A DNA stretch of 64,000 nt, taken from NCBI GenBank assembly GCA_023229425.1, contig JALNZG010000006.1, forward strand, positions 119,217-183,216, in the 5' to 3' direction. Source of the DNA: Ignavibacteriaceae bacterium. GTDB taxonomy: Bacteria > Bacteroidota > Ignavibacteria > Ignavibacteriales > Ignavibacteriaceae. The position numbers and the translations under genes are program-made. The first letter of the stretch is position 1; the number at the start of each line of letters is the position of its first letter. This document shows, piece by piece, positions 1-9,363 of the stretch. The notes beneath the pieces were generated by a model, which saw nothing but the letters and a program-made list of their open reading frames with translations, was not told the DNA's origin and did not search any database.

Positions 1-669
1 GGAAAAACTTTCTCTTATCAATCAGGCAATAAATTAACGGCTGATGAAAAATTAAGATATGCCGACTATGAGGCGATCATCAATAATCCCTTCACGGCAA
101 GAGTTGCGCCGAAAGGTGAAATTCTCGAATTTTTTAGAACCGATAGAATTGCGACTAAAATTTTGGAATTAAAAGGTTTAAAAGATTCCGTTTCTTTGGA
201 AGAAAAGAAAATGCTGCAGGAACAAATCTCGGAAGGAGCCTTGCGCCCACTGCTTACGCAGGTCTTTAGAAAATTGCCGGATCAACAAGTGAAAAAAGAT
301 TCTGTCTGGTCGCTTACAAATCCACCGGCACAACTTCCGTTTTTTGAGATGTCTAACACTATAAAATTCAAAATAATCGGTTTTGAAAAATATAACGAAA
401 GCAACCTGGCTGTTATTGATGCGGGATTATCTTCGCAATACAAAATTTCGGAGAGAGCAAAACAGGCAAAAGTAACGGTGAAATCTCCGTCATACACCGG
501 TGAAGGAAAAATTTATTTTAACTTGTCGAAAGGATTAGTCGAAAGATCAAAGACTAATTTGTATCTGACTATTGAGATGAGTATGCAAGCCCCTTCGAGA
601 ACCGGCGGAATGCAGAAAGTAACCCAAAGACAATACACGAAGACTACTAACATTTTAGAACTTTTGTAA
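1..669 (+). CDS. C-terminal part of a hypothetical secreted protein (5' end outside window)
   Basis: The reading frame is open from base 1 to the TAA at 667-669, so the gene enters from the left and 222 residues are visible. An internal ATG at 163 is not needed as a start, because the frame upstream of it codes plausibly (FTARVAPKGEILEF). I see no catalytic motif. The pattern of short beta strands and the phrase around 'FTARVAPKGEIL' recall Bacteroidota proteins of the DUF6263 kind, but I cannot confirm this. It is convergent with the M3 peptidase gene and both read into the hairpin at 697-723. Confidence 0.75.
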   Translation, partial: GKTFSYQSGNKLTADEKLRYADYEAIINNPFTARVAPKGEILEFFRTDRIATKILELKGLKDSVSLEEKKMLQEQISEGALRPLLTQVFRKLPDQQVKKDSVWSLTNPPAQLPFFEMSNTIKFKIIGFEKYNESNLAVIDAGLSSQYKISERAKQAKVTVKSPSYTGEGKIYFNLSKGLVERSKTNLYLTIEMSMQAPSRTGGMQKVTQRQYTKTTNILELL

Positions 670-696
670 TTAACAAAGTTTCAAACATAGAAAACA

Positions 697-723
697 AAAG
701 CCTAAGTTGTACGCTTAGGCTTT
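697..723. terminator. Bidirectional hairpin terminator between convergent genes
   Basis: AAAGCCTAAG (697-706), a 7-base loop and CTTAGGCTTT (714-723) form a perfect 10-bp stem. It is followed by a T-rich stretch on the plus strand and TTTTGTTTTC on the minus strand. It lies between the stop of the first gene (669) and the stop of the M3 peptidase gene (749), which is where a shared terminator would be expected. Confidence 0.8.
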
Positions 724-748
724 CTTGTTATTCAACTTCCGCGGCTTT

Positions 749-2851
749 TTATTTTAATCCCCTCTTGTCCAATAATGCATCAATCTTTGGTTCTCTTCCT
801 CTAAACTGTTTGTATAGAACCATAGGATCATCGCTTCCGGCTTTCTCTAAAAGATTTCTGAATGCCTTGGCAGTAGTTTTATTAAATACATCATTTTTTT
901 CTTTGAATGCAGCAAAGGCATCCGCATCTAAAACCGCTGCCCAAACATATCCATAATACCCGGCGGCATAGCCGTCATCTGCAAAAATGTGCTGGAAATT
1001 TGTACTCTGATAGCGCGATTCAATTTCATGAATCAATCCATGTTTAGATAATGATTCCTTTTCAAATTTAGGAACATCCCGTTCATTTGTATCTGAAATG
1101 GTATGCCAATCCATATCAAGAAGTGATGCCGCTAAATATTCAACGGTTTCAAATCCTTGATTGAACTGTCCGGCATTAACAATTTTTTTGATCAGTTCTT
1201 CCGGTATTGGTTTTCCCGTTTTATAATGCTTTGCATACATTTTTAAGACTACCGGATCAGACGCCCAATTCTCCATTACCTGAGACGGCAATTCAACAAA
1301 GTCAACCGGAACTCTTTTACCGGATGGATAAATTGAAGTTGCGATCAAATAATGAAGCGCATGACCGAACTCGTGGAATAATGTATTAACGTCATCAAAA
1401 CTTAATAGCGCAGGTTTATCTTTAGTAGGTTTTGTAAAATTTCCAACGTTATAAATTACCGGGGAAATATACTTTCCTTCTATATTTGACTGGTTTGTGA
1501 ATTCACTCATCCACGCGCCGCTTCGTTTACTATCTCGCGGGAAATAATCGGTGTATAAAATGCCAAGATGTTTTCCATTTGCTTCCAGCACTTCAAAAAC
1601 TTTTACATCGGGATGATAAACCTGGATATTTTTTTTCTCAACGAATTTTAGTCCGTACAGCTTTGTAGCAACTCCAAACGCTCCGTCAACTATATTTTCA
1701 AGTTTAAAATAAGGACGAAGCATCTCACCGTCGAGAGCATATTTTTCCTTTCTAACTTTTTCAGAATAGTACCACCAATCCCATGACTGTAGCTTAAAAT
1801 TTCCTTCTTCTTTGTCAATAATCTTCTGCATGTCGGCAACTTCTAATCCGGCTTTGTGTAAAGCGGGTTTCCATAAATCATTTAAGAATTTGTAAACATT
1901 TTCGGGATTCTTAGACATGTTGATCTCTAATTTAAAATCGGCATAAGTTTTATATCCCAATAAAACAGCTTTCTCAACGCGCAAAGATGCCATTTTTGTT
2001 AGAATCTTTTTTGTGTCTAATTCATTATTACTATTTCCGCGGTTTAAATAAGCTTTAAATAATTTCTCTCTCAGATTTCTTTTTTCAGAATATTGAAGGA
2101 AAGGAGTCCAGCTTGGTCTTTGCAAGGTGAAAACCCATTTGCCTTCGAGTTCTTTTCCTTTAGCGGTTTCGGCTGCGCCTTGAATTACTCCTTCGGGTAA
2201 ACCGGCGAGGTCTTCTTTATTATCTATCACTAACCCAACGGCATTGGTTTCTTTCAAAATGTTTTCCGCAAACTTTACACCGAGAAGAGAGAGTTCTTCA
2301 TTTATCTTTTTAAATCTTTCTTTATCTACTTTATTAAGATTAGCTCCACCACGGACAAAATCCTTAAAATAGTTTTCAAGCACAACTTTTTGTTCTGTAG
2401 TAAGATTGAGTTTCTCTTTTTCTAGATAGATACTCTTTACCCGGTCGAAGAATTTTTCATTCAGATAAATCTCATCAAAATGTTTAGATATCATTGGTGC
2501 AGTTTTTTGAGCAATTGCTTGAATCTCAGCATTGGTGTTCGCACCGTTTAAGGCATTAAAGACGTTATTAACCTTTGTGAAAAGCTTTCCGCTTTTTTCA
2601 AACGCTTCAACAGTGTTTTTGAAAGTCGGTTTTTCTGTGTTGTTAATTATTTCTTCAACCTCAGCCAACTGACGTTTCATCCCTTCATCATAAGCGGGCA
2701 TGAAATGTTCATTTTTGATCTCGTTGAAAGGAGGTGTTCCGAATGGAGTTTTCCATTCTTGGAAAAAAGGATTGTTCATTTTATTTTTATCCGATTGCAT
2801 AGTAAATGCGCAGAGTATTGTAAATAGGAAAACACTTAAAATTATTTTCAT
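749..2851 (-). CDS. dcp: M3-family peptidyl-dipeptidase/oligopeptidase, exported
   Basis: This 700-residue zinc metallopeptidase cleaves short peptides, probably dipeptides from C termini as Dcp does. The zinc site HEFGH (H493, E494, H497) is followed by a Glu-containing segment (ELPSQVMENW) that supplies the third ligand in M3 enzymes. A hydrophobic N terminus (MKIILSVFLFTILCAF) looks like a signal peptide, so it probably acts in the periplasm. The length matches Dcp/OpdA proteins of about 680 residues. It is the only gene between the terminator at 697-723 and the leftward NfeD gene. Dcp rather than OpdA is a judgement from overall resemblance. Confidence 0.9.
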   Translation of the reverse strand: MKIILSVFLFTILCAFTMQSDKNKMNNPFFQEWKTPFGTPPFNEIKNEHFMPAYDEGMKRQLAEVEEIINNTEKPTFKNTVEAFEKSGKLFTKVNNVFNALNGANTNAEIQAIAQKTAPMISKHFDEIYLNEKFFDRVKSIYLEKEKLNLTTEQKVVLENYFKDFVRGGANLNKVDKERFKKINEELSLLGVKFAENILKETNAVGLVIDNKEDLAGLPEGVIQGAAETAKGKELEGKWVFTLQRPSWTPFLQYSEKRNLREKLFKAYLNRGNSNNELDTKKILTKMASLRVEKAVLLGYKTYADFKLEINMSKNPENVYKFLNDLWKPALHKAGLEVADMQKIIDKEEGNFKLQSWDWWYYSEKVRKEKYALDGEMLRPYFKLENIVDGAFGVATKLYGLKFVEKKNIQVYHPDVKVFEVLEANGKHLGILYTDYFPRDSKRSGAWMSEFTNQSNIEGKYISPVIYNVGNFTKPTKDKPALLSFDDVNTLFHEFGHALHYLIATSIYPSGKRVPVDFVELPSQVMENWASDPVVLKMYAKHYKTGKPIPEELIKKIVNAGQFNQGFETVEYLAASLLDMDWHTISDTNERDVPKFEKESLSKHGLIHEIESRYQSTNFQHIFADDGYAAGYYGYVWAAVLDADAFAAFKEKNDVFNKTTAKAFRNLLEKAGSDDPMVLYKQFRGREPKIDALLDKRGLK

Positions 2852-3009
2852 TTGAAAACTCCTTGAATATTAGCATGTATGATGTAAAAGATGAAAACTT
2901 TTGTTTATATAGTTTGCAAAAATATTGTGCGAAAAACCGTGAGAATATTTTCTTGAGTTCCGGCTCTATCATGTTATGATTTTATGAACCGGATAAGCTA
3001 AATCTTATT

Positions 3010-4329
3010 TTAAACTTTCTGAACGATAATTCTCATTCCCTCAACTTTAATAACTTTTATTTGTGACCCTCTTTCTATAAAATCTCCGGCGGTAACTACA
3101 TCGTAACGTTCACCCTTTATTATTGCAGTTCCGGCGGGACGAAGCGTGGTAAAGGCTTCACCCGTTTCACCTAAAAGATTATAATAAGATGGATGAGAGA
3201 TAAAACCATCATGCGCAGCGTTCTCGTTTGATAAAATCAATCTATTAAATGTAGTGGTCTTGGGAAGATATTTCACCAACAAGAACATAATCACGACTGA
3301 AGAAAAAACGGCTGTTCCAAGTTGAATGATTGCGGTGAAAAGGATGTTCGAATCAAAATAAAATTCTGCATTAAAAAGTGAAAAGAATATCGAGCCGATA
3401 ACCAATAATATTCCGGCTATACCAGTAACTCCAAAGCCGGGGATGACAAATATTTCTACGATCAATAAAATTATTCCGATAACAAATAATAAAATTTGAA
3501 ATATTGAAGCGATCTGTAAGATGAATGACGAACCGAAAAAGAGAGCCAATGCAATAAGTGAGACAGTCCCGGCAAAACCCCAGCCGGGTGTTTTAATTTC
3601 GGTGTAAAGACCGACCAATCCGATCATGATCAGTAAAGAAGAGACAATAGGATTATTAAGGAAGCTGACGAATTCTTCAGCCCAATTTGCTTTTGCTTCA
3701 ATAATAACGGCGTTATGAATATCAAAAGCGGCTAACACTTTTGAAATGTTTTCAACTGTGGTATCGGAGATTTGATATTTTAATGCCTCTGCTGAGGTTA
3801 AAGTTACTAGCGTAGTGCTGTCGTCAACACCGAGAATTACAACCCGTTCATCAACCATCGCTTCGGCTATATCTGTTCTTCTTCCGTTTTTTTCTGCGGT
3901 GGAACGCATTTCCGAACGCATATATGATTGATATTTCTCCGATTGCTTCTGTCCCGTTTGATCAACAACCGTAGTTGCGCCGATTGAACTTCCGGGAGCC
4001 ATAGCAATTTTTTTACATGACAGAGTTATTAATGCACCGGCAGAAATTGCACGGTTTTTTACAAAGGCGATTGTTAAAACTTTGCTTTCCAGAATTGCGT
4101 CTTTTATTTGTGTAGCTGCATCAACTCTACCGCCAAATGTGTTTATCTCAAAAACGATCGCTTGCGCGTTTTGAGATTCCGCATCGGAAATTACTCTTCT
4201 TACAAAAGGAGCTAATCCCAGATCAATCTCCCCTTCAATTTTTGCATGAAAAACTTTTTGCGCGCTTGTGAATGCAGATAACGTTACAAAGAGTAAACAA
4301 AAGGCATATAATAATTTTTTCATTTTCAA
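3010..4329 (-). CDS. nfeD: NfeD-type membrane-bound serine protease (ClpP class)
   Basis: The 439-residue protein has a signal peptide (residues 1-23) and then a ClpP/SDH-like protease domain up to about 210. That domain carries NRAISAGALITLSCKKI with the likely Ser nucleophile and then PGSSIGA. Four or so hydrophobic helices (about 225-350) and a C-terminal OB-fold NfeD domain (about 375-439, with AGTAIIKGERYDVV) follow. The layout matches long NfeD (NfeD1b) proteins, which work with stomatin/slipin partners. No slipin gene is adjacent here. The gene reads leftward towards the M3 peptidase with a gap of about 160 bp. Confidence 0.88.
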   Translation of the reverse strand: MKMKKLLYAFCLLFVTLSAFTSAQKVFHAKIEGEIDLGLAPFVRRVISDAESQNAQAIVFEINTFGGRVDAATQIKDAILESKVLTIAFVKNRAISAGALITLSCKKIAMAPGSSIGATTVVDQTGQKQSEKYQSYMRSEMRSTAEKNGRRTDIAEAMVDERVVILGVDDSTTLVTLTSAEALKYQISDTTVENISKVLAAFDIHNAVIIEAKANWAEEFVSFLNNPIVSSLLIMIGLVGLYTEIKTPGWGFAGTVSLIALALFFGSSFILQIASIFQILLFVIGIILLIVEIFVIPGFGVTGIAGILLVIGSIFFSLFNAEFYFDSNILFTAIIQLGTAVFSSVVIMFLLVKYLPKTTTFNRLILSNENAAHDGFISHPSYYNLLGETGEAFTTLRPAGTAIIKGERYDVVTAGDFIERGSQIKVIKVEGMRIIVQKV

Positions 4330-4625
4330 CCTGACTAAAATTCAATGTTATTTTCATTGGAAATATACAAAGAGTTCCTGAAAAAAATTTAGTGCCCCTG
4401 ACAAGCATGGCGTGCTTTGTGTCTTGAAGGCAAAGTCATCTCGCCACAAAGTCACGAAAAAACGAAGGGCAGCAACAGAAGAAAAAAATATTTTTGGCTG
4501 CCAGGAGATTGTAGAATCTCATTTTCATTATATTTAGCCGTAAGAATATTTTTTATAGAAATTTAATAAACAAAGATTGTGTTAATAAAAAAGGTACTAA
4601 GGTTAAAACCAATTAAGATAAAATT
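4330..4625. other. Intergenic stretch between nfeD and the RhuM gene
   Basis: This 296-bp divergent region must hold the promoters of both neighbours. A small imperfect hairpin (ACAAGCA...TGCTTTGT, 4401-4420) lies in it. I see no convincing coding or RNA gene. Confidence 0.5.
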
Positions 4626-5645
4626 ATGGAAGAACAAAAAAACATATCCGAAATAATATTATATCAAACTGAAGACGGTAGAACAAAAATAGAAGTACTT
4701 CTTGAGAATGATACTGTTTGGTTAACACAGCAGCTAATGGCTGAACTATTACATACAACCAAACAAAATATTAGTCTTCATATCGGCAATGTCTTTAAGG
4801 AAGGAGAATTGCCGGAAGATTCAGTTGTCAAGGAATGCTTGACAACTGCAAAAGACGGGAAAAAATATCCAACAAAACAATATAATCTTGATGTGATTAT
4901 TTCTGTTGGCTACCGCGTAAAATCTATTCAAGGAACGAAATTTCGTATATGGGCAACACAACGGCTTAAGGAATACTTAATCAAGGGTTTCACTTTAGAT
5001 GATGAAAGATTAAAAGCCGGTGGTTTTCGTAACAAATATTTTGACGAATTATTTGAACGTATTCGGGATATCCGCACTTCCGAAAAAAACTTTTACTATA
5101 AGGTGAGGGATATTTATTCTCTTTCGGCAGATTATGATCCGAATGTAGAATTAACTCAAAATTTCTTTGCTACGGTACAAAATAAATTTCATTGGGCAAT
5201 TCACCACCATACTGCGGCTGAACTTATTGCGCAAAGAGTTGATGCAGCAAAACCCTTTATGGGATTAACGGCGTGGAGCGGCTCTAAAATCCGAAAGCAT
5301 GATGTAACTGTAGCTAAAAATTATCTCTCTCTTGATGAACTAAAACAATTGAACTTATTGGTAGAGCAATTCCTTGCATTTGCGGAATCTCAGACCCAGC
5401 AGCGAAAAGTTATGTACATGAAAGACTGGATTAAAAAACTTAACGACATTCTGATTATTAATGAAAGAGAGATTCTTGAAAGCCCAGGCAGAATTAGTAA
5501 ACAAAAAGCAGAAGATATCGCATCAGCGGAATTTGAAAAGTACAAACAAATTGAAGCCGAGACAGAGATAAAGCAACTTAAAGAACTTGAGAAAGAAGTA
5601 AAAGAAATAACTCCCTCTGTAAAGAATAAAAAGAAGAATAAATAA
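4626..5645 (+). CDS. RhuM-family protein (virulence-associated RhuM / Bro-N-like)
   Basis: The 339-residue protein matches the RhuM family along its length: a start like 'SEIILYQTEDGRTKIEV', the segment 'VWLTQQLMAELLHTTKQNIS' resembling a helix-turn-helix, then 'YNLDVIISVGYRVKSIQGT' and 'FRIWATQRLKEYLIKGF'. The C terminus (about 280-339) is Lys/Glu rich and probably a coiled coil. RhuM was named for a Salmonella island gene, and homologues are scattered in genomic islands and prophages; the biochemical role is unsettled. It starts an accessory patch and is followed by a 32-bp inverted repeat 12 bases after its stop. Confidence 0.9.
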   Translation: MEEQKNISEIILYQTEDGRTKIEVLLENDTVWLTQQLMAELLHTTKQNISLHIGNVFKEGELPEDSVVKECLTTAKDGKKYPTKQYNLDVIISVGYRVKSIQGTKFRIWATQRLKEYLIKGFTLDDERLKAGGFRNKYFDELFERIRDIRTSEKNFYYKVRDIYSLSADYDPNVELTQNFFATVQNKFHWAIHHHTAAELIAQRVDAAKPFMGLTAWSGSKIRKHDVTVAKNYLSLDELKQLNLLVEQFLAFAESQTQQRKVMYMKDWIKKLNDILIINEREILESPGRISKQKAEDIASAEFEKYKQIEAETEIKQLKELEKEVKEITPSVKNKKKNK

Positions 5646-5657
5646 AAATGAGGGGAA

Positions 5658-5689
5658 TTATCATTTCGTTGACGTCAACAAAATGATAA
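5658..5689. repeat. 32-bp near-perfect inverted repeat after the RhuM gene
   Basis: TTATCATTTCGTTGAC is followed directly by GTCAACAAAATGATAA, the reverse complement with one mismatch. There is no loop and no T-run after it, so it is not a standard terminator. It could be a protein-binding site, a transcript-end hairpin or the trace of an element end. Confidence 0.75.
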
Positions 5690-5997
5690 AACAGCTCAAA
5701 AATGCAATTAGCGCTGTTCTACAATCTGTAGAGACATGACATGCTTGGGGAAAAAACAAAGCGAGATTAACTTTTAGCGTGATTGTTGGCAATGCTCATT
5801 ATTTATTTTTTTCTTGGGAAGAATGAAAAATAGTTTTAGTTTTATTGCACTAATTAAACAAAGAAAAAGAAGTATGGAAAAAGTTACTTGGATGGATGTT
5901 TAAGAAATAGTACGGAACATGTAAAAAAACTTTACATTGTTGATTTGAGCGGCGGTCTACAAATAATGCTGTCAGGTCTCTACCAAAAAGGTTCAAT
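5690..5997. other. Non-coding stretch holding one copy of a shared leader block
   Basis: No convincing gene is present. Bases 5831-5903 align with 26301-26373 and end in the same 18 bases, ACTTGGATGGATGTTTAA. Each copy sits about 80-95 bases ahead of a gene start (5998 and 26455). A frame without a start codon runs from about 5858 to the TGA at 5999-6001 and overlaps the next ATG; it could be decayed coding sequence. Confidence 0.5.
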
Positions 5998-6984
5998 ATG
6001 AATTTAAATACTCTTCTCGGAAAACGAAATGTCATCCTAATTATTTTTGCGATTTTGCTAACCATCGTATTAGCTTTTATCCACAATCTATCGACTAGTT
6101 ATAGCAATAAATATGATACTTCGTTATTGCCAAAAGACGAAAAAATTGAAAAAATATTTAAGAGTAAACCGGATACCTTAAAAGGAACTGATATCTATTA
6201 TTATAAGAATGCCATTAGTTCATTTGAATACGCTTGTGAAAATAAATCATTAAGTGAGCTTGAGGATGCAAAAAATGCTTTAACTGGGTTGTTGGATAAA
6301 TTTCCAAATTCAAACTATTTAGCTGATGCCAAGATAAAACTCAAAGAATTAATACTCTTAAAAAACAGAATTCAAAAACGCAATTCAATTAGCGAACAAA
6401 TTAATGCTTATAATAATTTGTATCAGTTTAATAATTCATTAAAACTACTTTCCAAATCCAAACAATTCTTTGACGATAGCGAATATGACGAATTAAGAAA
6501 TGATATTACAAAACAAAAACGCAATTCAATTAGCGAACAGATTAATGCTTATAATAATTTGTATCAGTTTAATAATTCATTAAAACTACTTTCCAAATCC
6601 AAACAATTCTTTGACGATAGCGAATATGACGAATTAAGAAATGATATTATAAAACAAAGGGATAAACCTATACAAGTTAGTATAAGAGAATTAATATCTC
6701 AGTCGAGTAAATATGATGGTAAAATAGTGGAGGTTAACGAATTGCGCGCAATAAGCAATGATATTCAAAGTAAGTTCTTTCTGACTTATAAATCAACCGG
6801 AAGTGGAAGGTTGGATTATGATACCGACTTAAGGATATTGATTTGTTATGCTAAGGCTACTAATCGGGATCAATTGATTTATTTAACTGGCGATAATTAT
6901 CCTGAAATGACAGTGACCGGAAAGTTTGTTAATTTATCTCTTTTTGGTAGTAGTTACATTGATGCGAAGGAAATAAAATATTAA
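5998..6984 (+). CDS. Membrane-anchored hypothetical protein with a 47-residue tandem duplication
   Basis: The 328-residue protein has one N-terminal transmembrane helix (about 11-29), a helical outer region and a C-terminal beta-rich part (about 222-328). That last part resembles a small OB-fold ('YDGKIVEVNEL', 'MTVTGKFV', 'YIDAKEIKY'). Residues 79-121 look like a tetratricopeptide-type helix pair (DAKNALTGLLDKFPNSNYLA). Residues 126-172 and 173-219 are an almost exact in-frame duplication. I do not recognise a function. It sits between the RhuM and HNH genes in an AT-rich accessory patch. Confidence 0.8.
   Translation: MNLNTLLGKRNVILIIFAILLTIVLAFIHNLSTSYSNKYDTSLLPKDEKIEKIFKSKPDTLKGTDIYYYKNAISSFEYACENKSLSELEDAKNALTGLLDKFPNSNYLADAKIKLKELILLKNRIQKRNSISEQINAYNNLYQFNNSLKLLSKSKQFFDDSEYDELRNDITKQKRNSISEQINAYNNLYQFNNSLKLLSKSKQFFDDSEYDELRNDIIKQRDKPIQVSIRELISQSSKYDGKIVEVNELRAISNDIQSKFFLTYKSTGSGRLDYDTDLRILICYAKATNRDQLIYLTGDNYPEMTVTGKFVNLSLFGSSYIDAKEIKY
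6373..6654 (+). repeat. 141-bp direct tandem repeat, two copies, in frame
   Basis: Copy 1 (6373-6513) and copy 2 (6514-6654) differ at only two bases that I can find: the end of GAACAA versus GAACAG, and ATTACA versus ATTATA. The unit is exactly 47 codons and starts at a codon boundary of the host gene. Such high identity means the duplication is very recent or is kept uniform by recombination. Confidence 0.95.
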
Positions 6985-7202
6985 TGCCCTAATCTGCGCA
7001 GCAATAAAAACCGCTTATTCGATAGAGTCGGTTTAAGTATTTCAAGTTTTGTTTATAAAATTTATTCGATCTTTAAAGTAGGTAAGACTTAATAAAATAT
7101 TAAAAAATCATTAGCATTTGTTTCCAAATATCCAATGTTTTTCATGGTTTCAAAATAGACGTATACAGTAATGTGTTTTTATAAAAAAATGGAGTCCATC
7201 TA

Positions 7203-7952
7203 ATGAATCGAAAGAAATTTATTGAATCGCAAGGGGCAACATGTCTAAACTGGACTTGGAGCTGGTCATTTATCAATAAAAAAGATAAAGTCATTATTTT
7301 TGGCGCTTGGGATAAAGAGACAAATGGTAATACGACTGTTATTTTAGATAAAAAATGGGAGTATAATCCAATTGGACGAAAAAATAAAGCATACACACAG
7401 TCTCTTGAACACATACGGTTAATTGAAGAAAAAGGTTATTCGCTCAAGACATTCAAAATTATTTATTCAGACGAGAAAAAGGATGTCAATAATAATGGAC
7501 CAGCCGTTATCAAAGATTTTATCCCAGAATTAAATACTATGACATTAATAAAAAAGGGCACAAAGTGGTATGCTTTAAATGACCGAATTAGTTACTTTTT
7601 ACCAGAAGAAGTTGAAAACCCCACTCAATATTTCGAAGGTGCTTGCAGAAAGGTAACTGTTAATACTTATGAACGTAATTTTGAAGCTAGGAAAAAGTGC
7701 ATCTCACATTATGGTTTGAAATGTATTGTATGTTCATTTGACTTCCAGAAAGTTTATGGAAGCCTTGGGGATGGTTATATACATGTTCATCATCTTAAAC
7801 CTTTATCTGAGATTGGAAAAGAATATAAATTAGACCCAATAAAAGATTTAAGACCAGTATGCCCAAACTGCCATGCAATGATTCATAGAAGGCAATCTGA
7901 TTTGAGCATTGACGATTTAAAATCTCACTTGAAAAAAACAAAAAACACATAA
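7203..7952 (+). CDS. HNH endonuclease, McrA-like
   Basis: The C-terminal part (about 170-235) is a zinc-binding HNH nuclease: C174-x2-C177, the VHH pair at H196-H197, and C220-x2-C223 followed by HAMIHRR. The N-terminal 130 residues (with 'GATCLNWTWSWSFIN' and 'KVIIFGAWD') form a separate domain that, from memory, accompanies HNH domains in proteins annotated as 5-methylcytosine-specific restriction enzyme A. The role would be cutting modified or foreign DNA; I infer this from the fold only. No methyltransferase lies next to it, which fits a modification-dependent enzyme. Confidence 0.85.
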   Translation: MNRKKFIESQGATCLNWTWSWSFINKKDKVIIFGAWDKETNGNTTVILDKKWEYNPIGRKNKAYTQSLEHIRLIEEKGYSLKTFKIIYSDEKKDVNNNGPAVIKDFIPELNTMTLIKKGTKWYALNDRISYFLPEEVENPTQYFEGACRKVTVNTYERNFEARKKCISHYGLKCIVCSFDFQKVYGSLGDGYIHVHHLKPLSEIGKEYKLDPIKDLRPVCPNCHAMIHRRQSDLSIDDLKSHLKKTKNT

Positions 7953-7975
7953 CTCGACACGAATAATGTTTTTCG

Positions 7976-8011
7976 CAAGGTTATAAAATACCTTGTGTAA
8001 CTGTTTTTTTT
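7976..8011 (+). terminator. Possible weak terminator after the HNH gene
   Basis: CAAGGT (7976-7981) pairs with ACCTTG (7990-7995) across an 8-base loop, and a run of eight T (8004-8011) follows after a short spacer. The stem is short and the T-run is detached, so this is only a candidate. Confidence 0.4.
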
Positions 8012-8148
8012 ATAGTGAAAAAGTATTGTGTTATTTCGCCATACATCCACGGATGTTCGCACGACCTCTGCCAAATTTCCTTATTCCTCCGTGCAGTTTC
8101 ACCAAGTCTCTATAATATTGTCATGTGACTTTTTCTGGGGTACTTAAT

Positions 8149-9363
8149 TTATTTCCGCTTTCCAGCATCATTTAAAATGAGATGCCCCATTTTATCTCTT
8201 TTCGTTTGCAAATACCGAAGATTGTTTTCGTTCGGGAGAATTTCTATCGGGATGCGTTCTACAATCTCCAAATCATAGCCCTTTAATCCGACAACTTTTT
8301 TCGGATTGTTGGTAAGTAATTTTATTTTGCGGACACCGAGATGAAGCAGTATTTGCGCACCAATTCCGTAGTCGCGTAAGTCCGCGCGAAATCCGAGCGC
8401 TTCATTCGCTTCAACGGTATCTTTTCCTTCATCCTGTAAATTGTATGCGCGAAGTTTATTCGTTAGACCGATTCCCCGCCCTTCCTGGCGCATATAAACA
8501 ACAACGCCAACACCTTCTTCTTCAATCATTTCGATTGCACGGTTAAGCTGGTCGTGGCAATCGCACCGTAATGAATGAAAAACATCGCCGGTCAAACATT
8601 CGGAGTGCATACGAACAAGCACAGGTTTGGATGGAACAATTTCTCCTTTAACCAAAGCAAGATGTTCTTTCTTCTCAATTTTATTTTCGAAGAGGAACAT
8701 TCTAAAATTTCCTTTTGAAGTTGGGAGATTGATCTCTGTAATTTTTTCTACAAGACTCTCTTTTTTAATTCGATACTGAATTAAATCTTTTACGGTAAGA
8801 ACTTTTAAATTAAATTTTTCGGCAAGTTCAATAAGCTGTGGAGTGCGCGCCATTTCGCCGTTGTCTTGTAAAATTTCGCAAAGAACTCCGGCGTGGGTTA
8901 AACCGGCAAGAGCGCACAAATCAACAACTGCTTCAGTGTGCCCGGCACGGCGGAGAACACCTTCATCCATTGCACGGAGCGGGAAGATATGTCCGGGAAC
9001 CGCGAAATCATTTCTTCTTGAATTCGGATCAATCATTTTTTTGATTGTTACTGCTCTATCGGCGGCAGAAATTCCGGTGGTTGTTCCTTCAACGGCATCA
9101 ACGGTTACGGTAAATTGCGTTCCGTGTAAAGCGGAGTTTTCATCAACCATTAACGGGAGTTCAAGTTCTTCCAGGCGTTTGCCGGTAAGGGAAATGCAGA
9201 CTAATCCTTTGCCGTGCGTGATCATAAAATTAATTATTTCGGGAGTAACAAACTCCGCCGCACAGACAAAATCGCCTTCATTCTCACGGTCTTCGTCATC
9301 AATAATGATGATCATCTTCCCGTTTTTTATTTCTTCAAGCGCTTCTTCAACGTTACAAAACAT
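8149..9363 (-). CDS. ribBA: Bifunctional 3,4-dihydroxy-2-butanone-4-phosphate synthase / GTP cyclohydrolase II
   Basis: This enzyme performs both entry steps of riboflavin synthesis. The N-terminal RibB domain (about 1-200) has the acidic loop DDEDRENEGDF and HGKGLVCISLTG. The C-terminal RibA domain (about 205-400) has the zinc site HSECLTGDVFHSLRCDCHDQ and the GTP-binding RQEGRGIGL. At 404 residues it has the normal length of a fused RibBA. No other rib genes are adjacent. A perfect 14-bp palindrome (9389-9402) lies just upstream and might be regulatory. I looked for an FMN riboswitch upstream and saw none. Confidence 0.97.
   Translation of the reverse strand: MFCNVEEALEEIKNGKMIIIIDDEDRENEGDFVCAAEFVTPEIINFMITHGKGLVCISLTGKRLEELELPLMVDENSALHGTQFTVTVDAVEGTTTGISAADRAVTIKKMIDPNSRRNDFAVPGHIFPLRAMDEGVLRRAGHTEAVVDLCALAGLTHAGVLCEILQDNGEMARTPQLIELAEKFNLKVLTVKDLIQYRIKKESLVEKITEINLPTSKGNFRMFLFENKIEKKEHLALVKGEIVPSKPVLVRMHSECLTGDVFHSLRCDCHDQLNRAIEMIEEEGVGVVVYMRQEGRGIGLTNKLRAYNLQDEGKDTVEANEALGFRADLRDYGIGAQILLHLGVRKIKLLTNNPKKVVGLKGYDLEIVERIPIEILPNENNLRYLQTKRDKMGHLILNDAGKRK

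Noticed and set aside
5874..5903. Nine-codon leader peptide MEKVTWMDV ahead of the gene at 5998
   Set aside because: The second copy of the same block (26301-26373) has no ATG at this place, so translation is not conserved.
6373..6654. Direct repeat as a possible CRISPR
   Set aside because: There are only two copies of 141 bp with no spacer, and they are in frame inside a gene.
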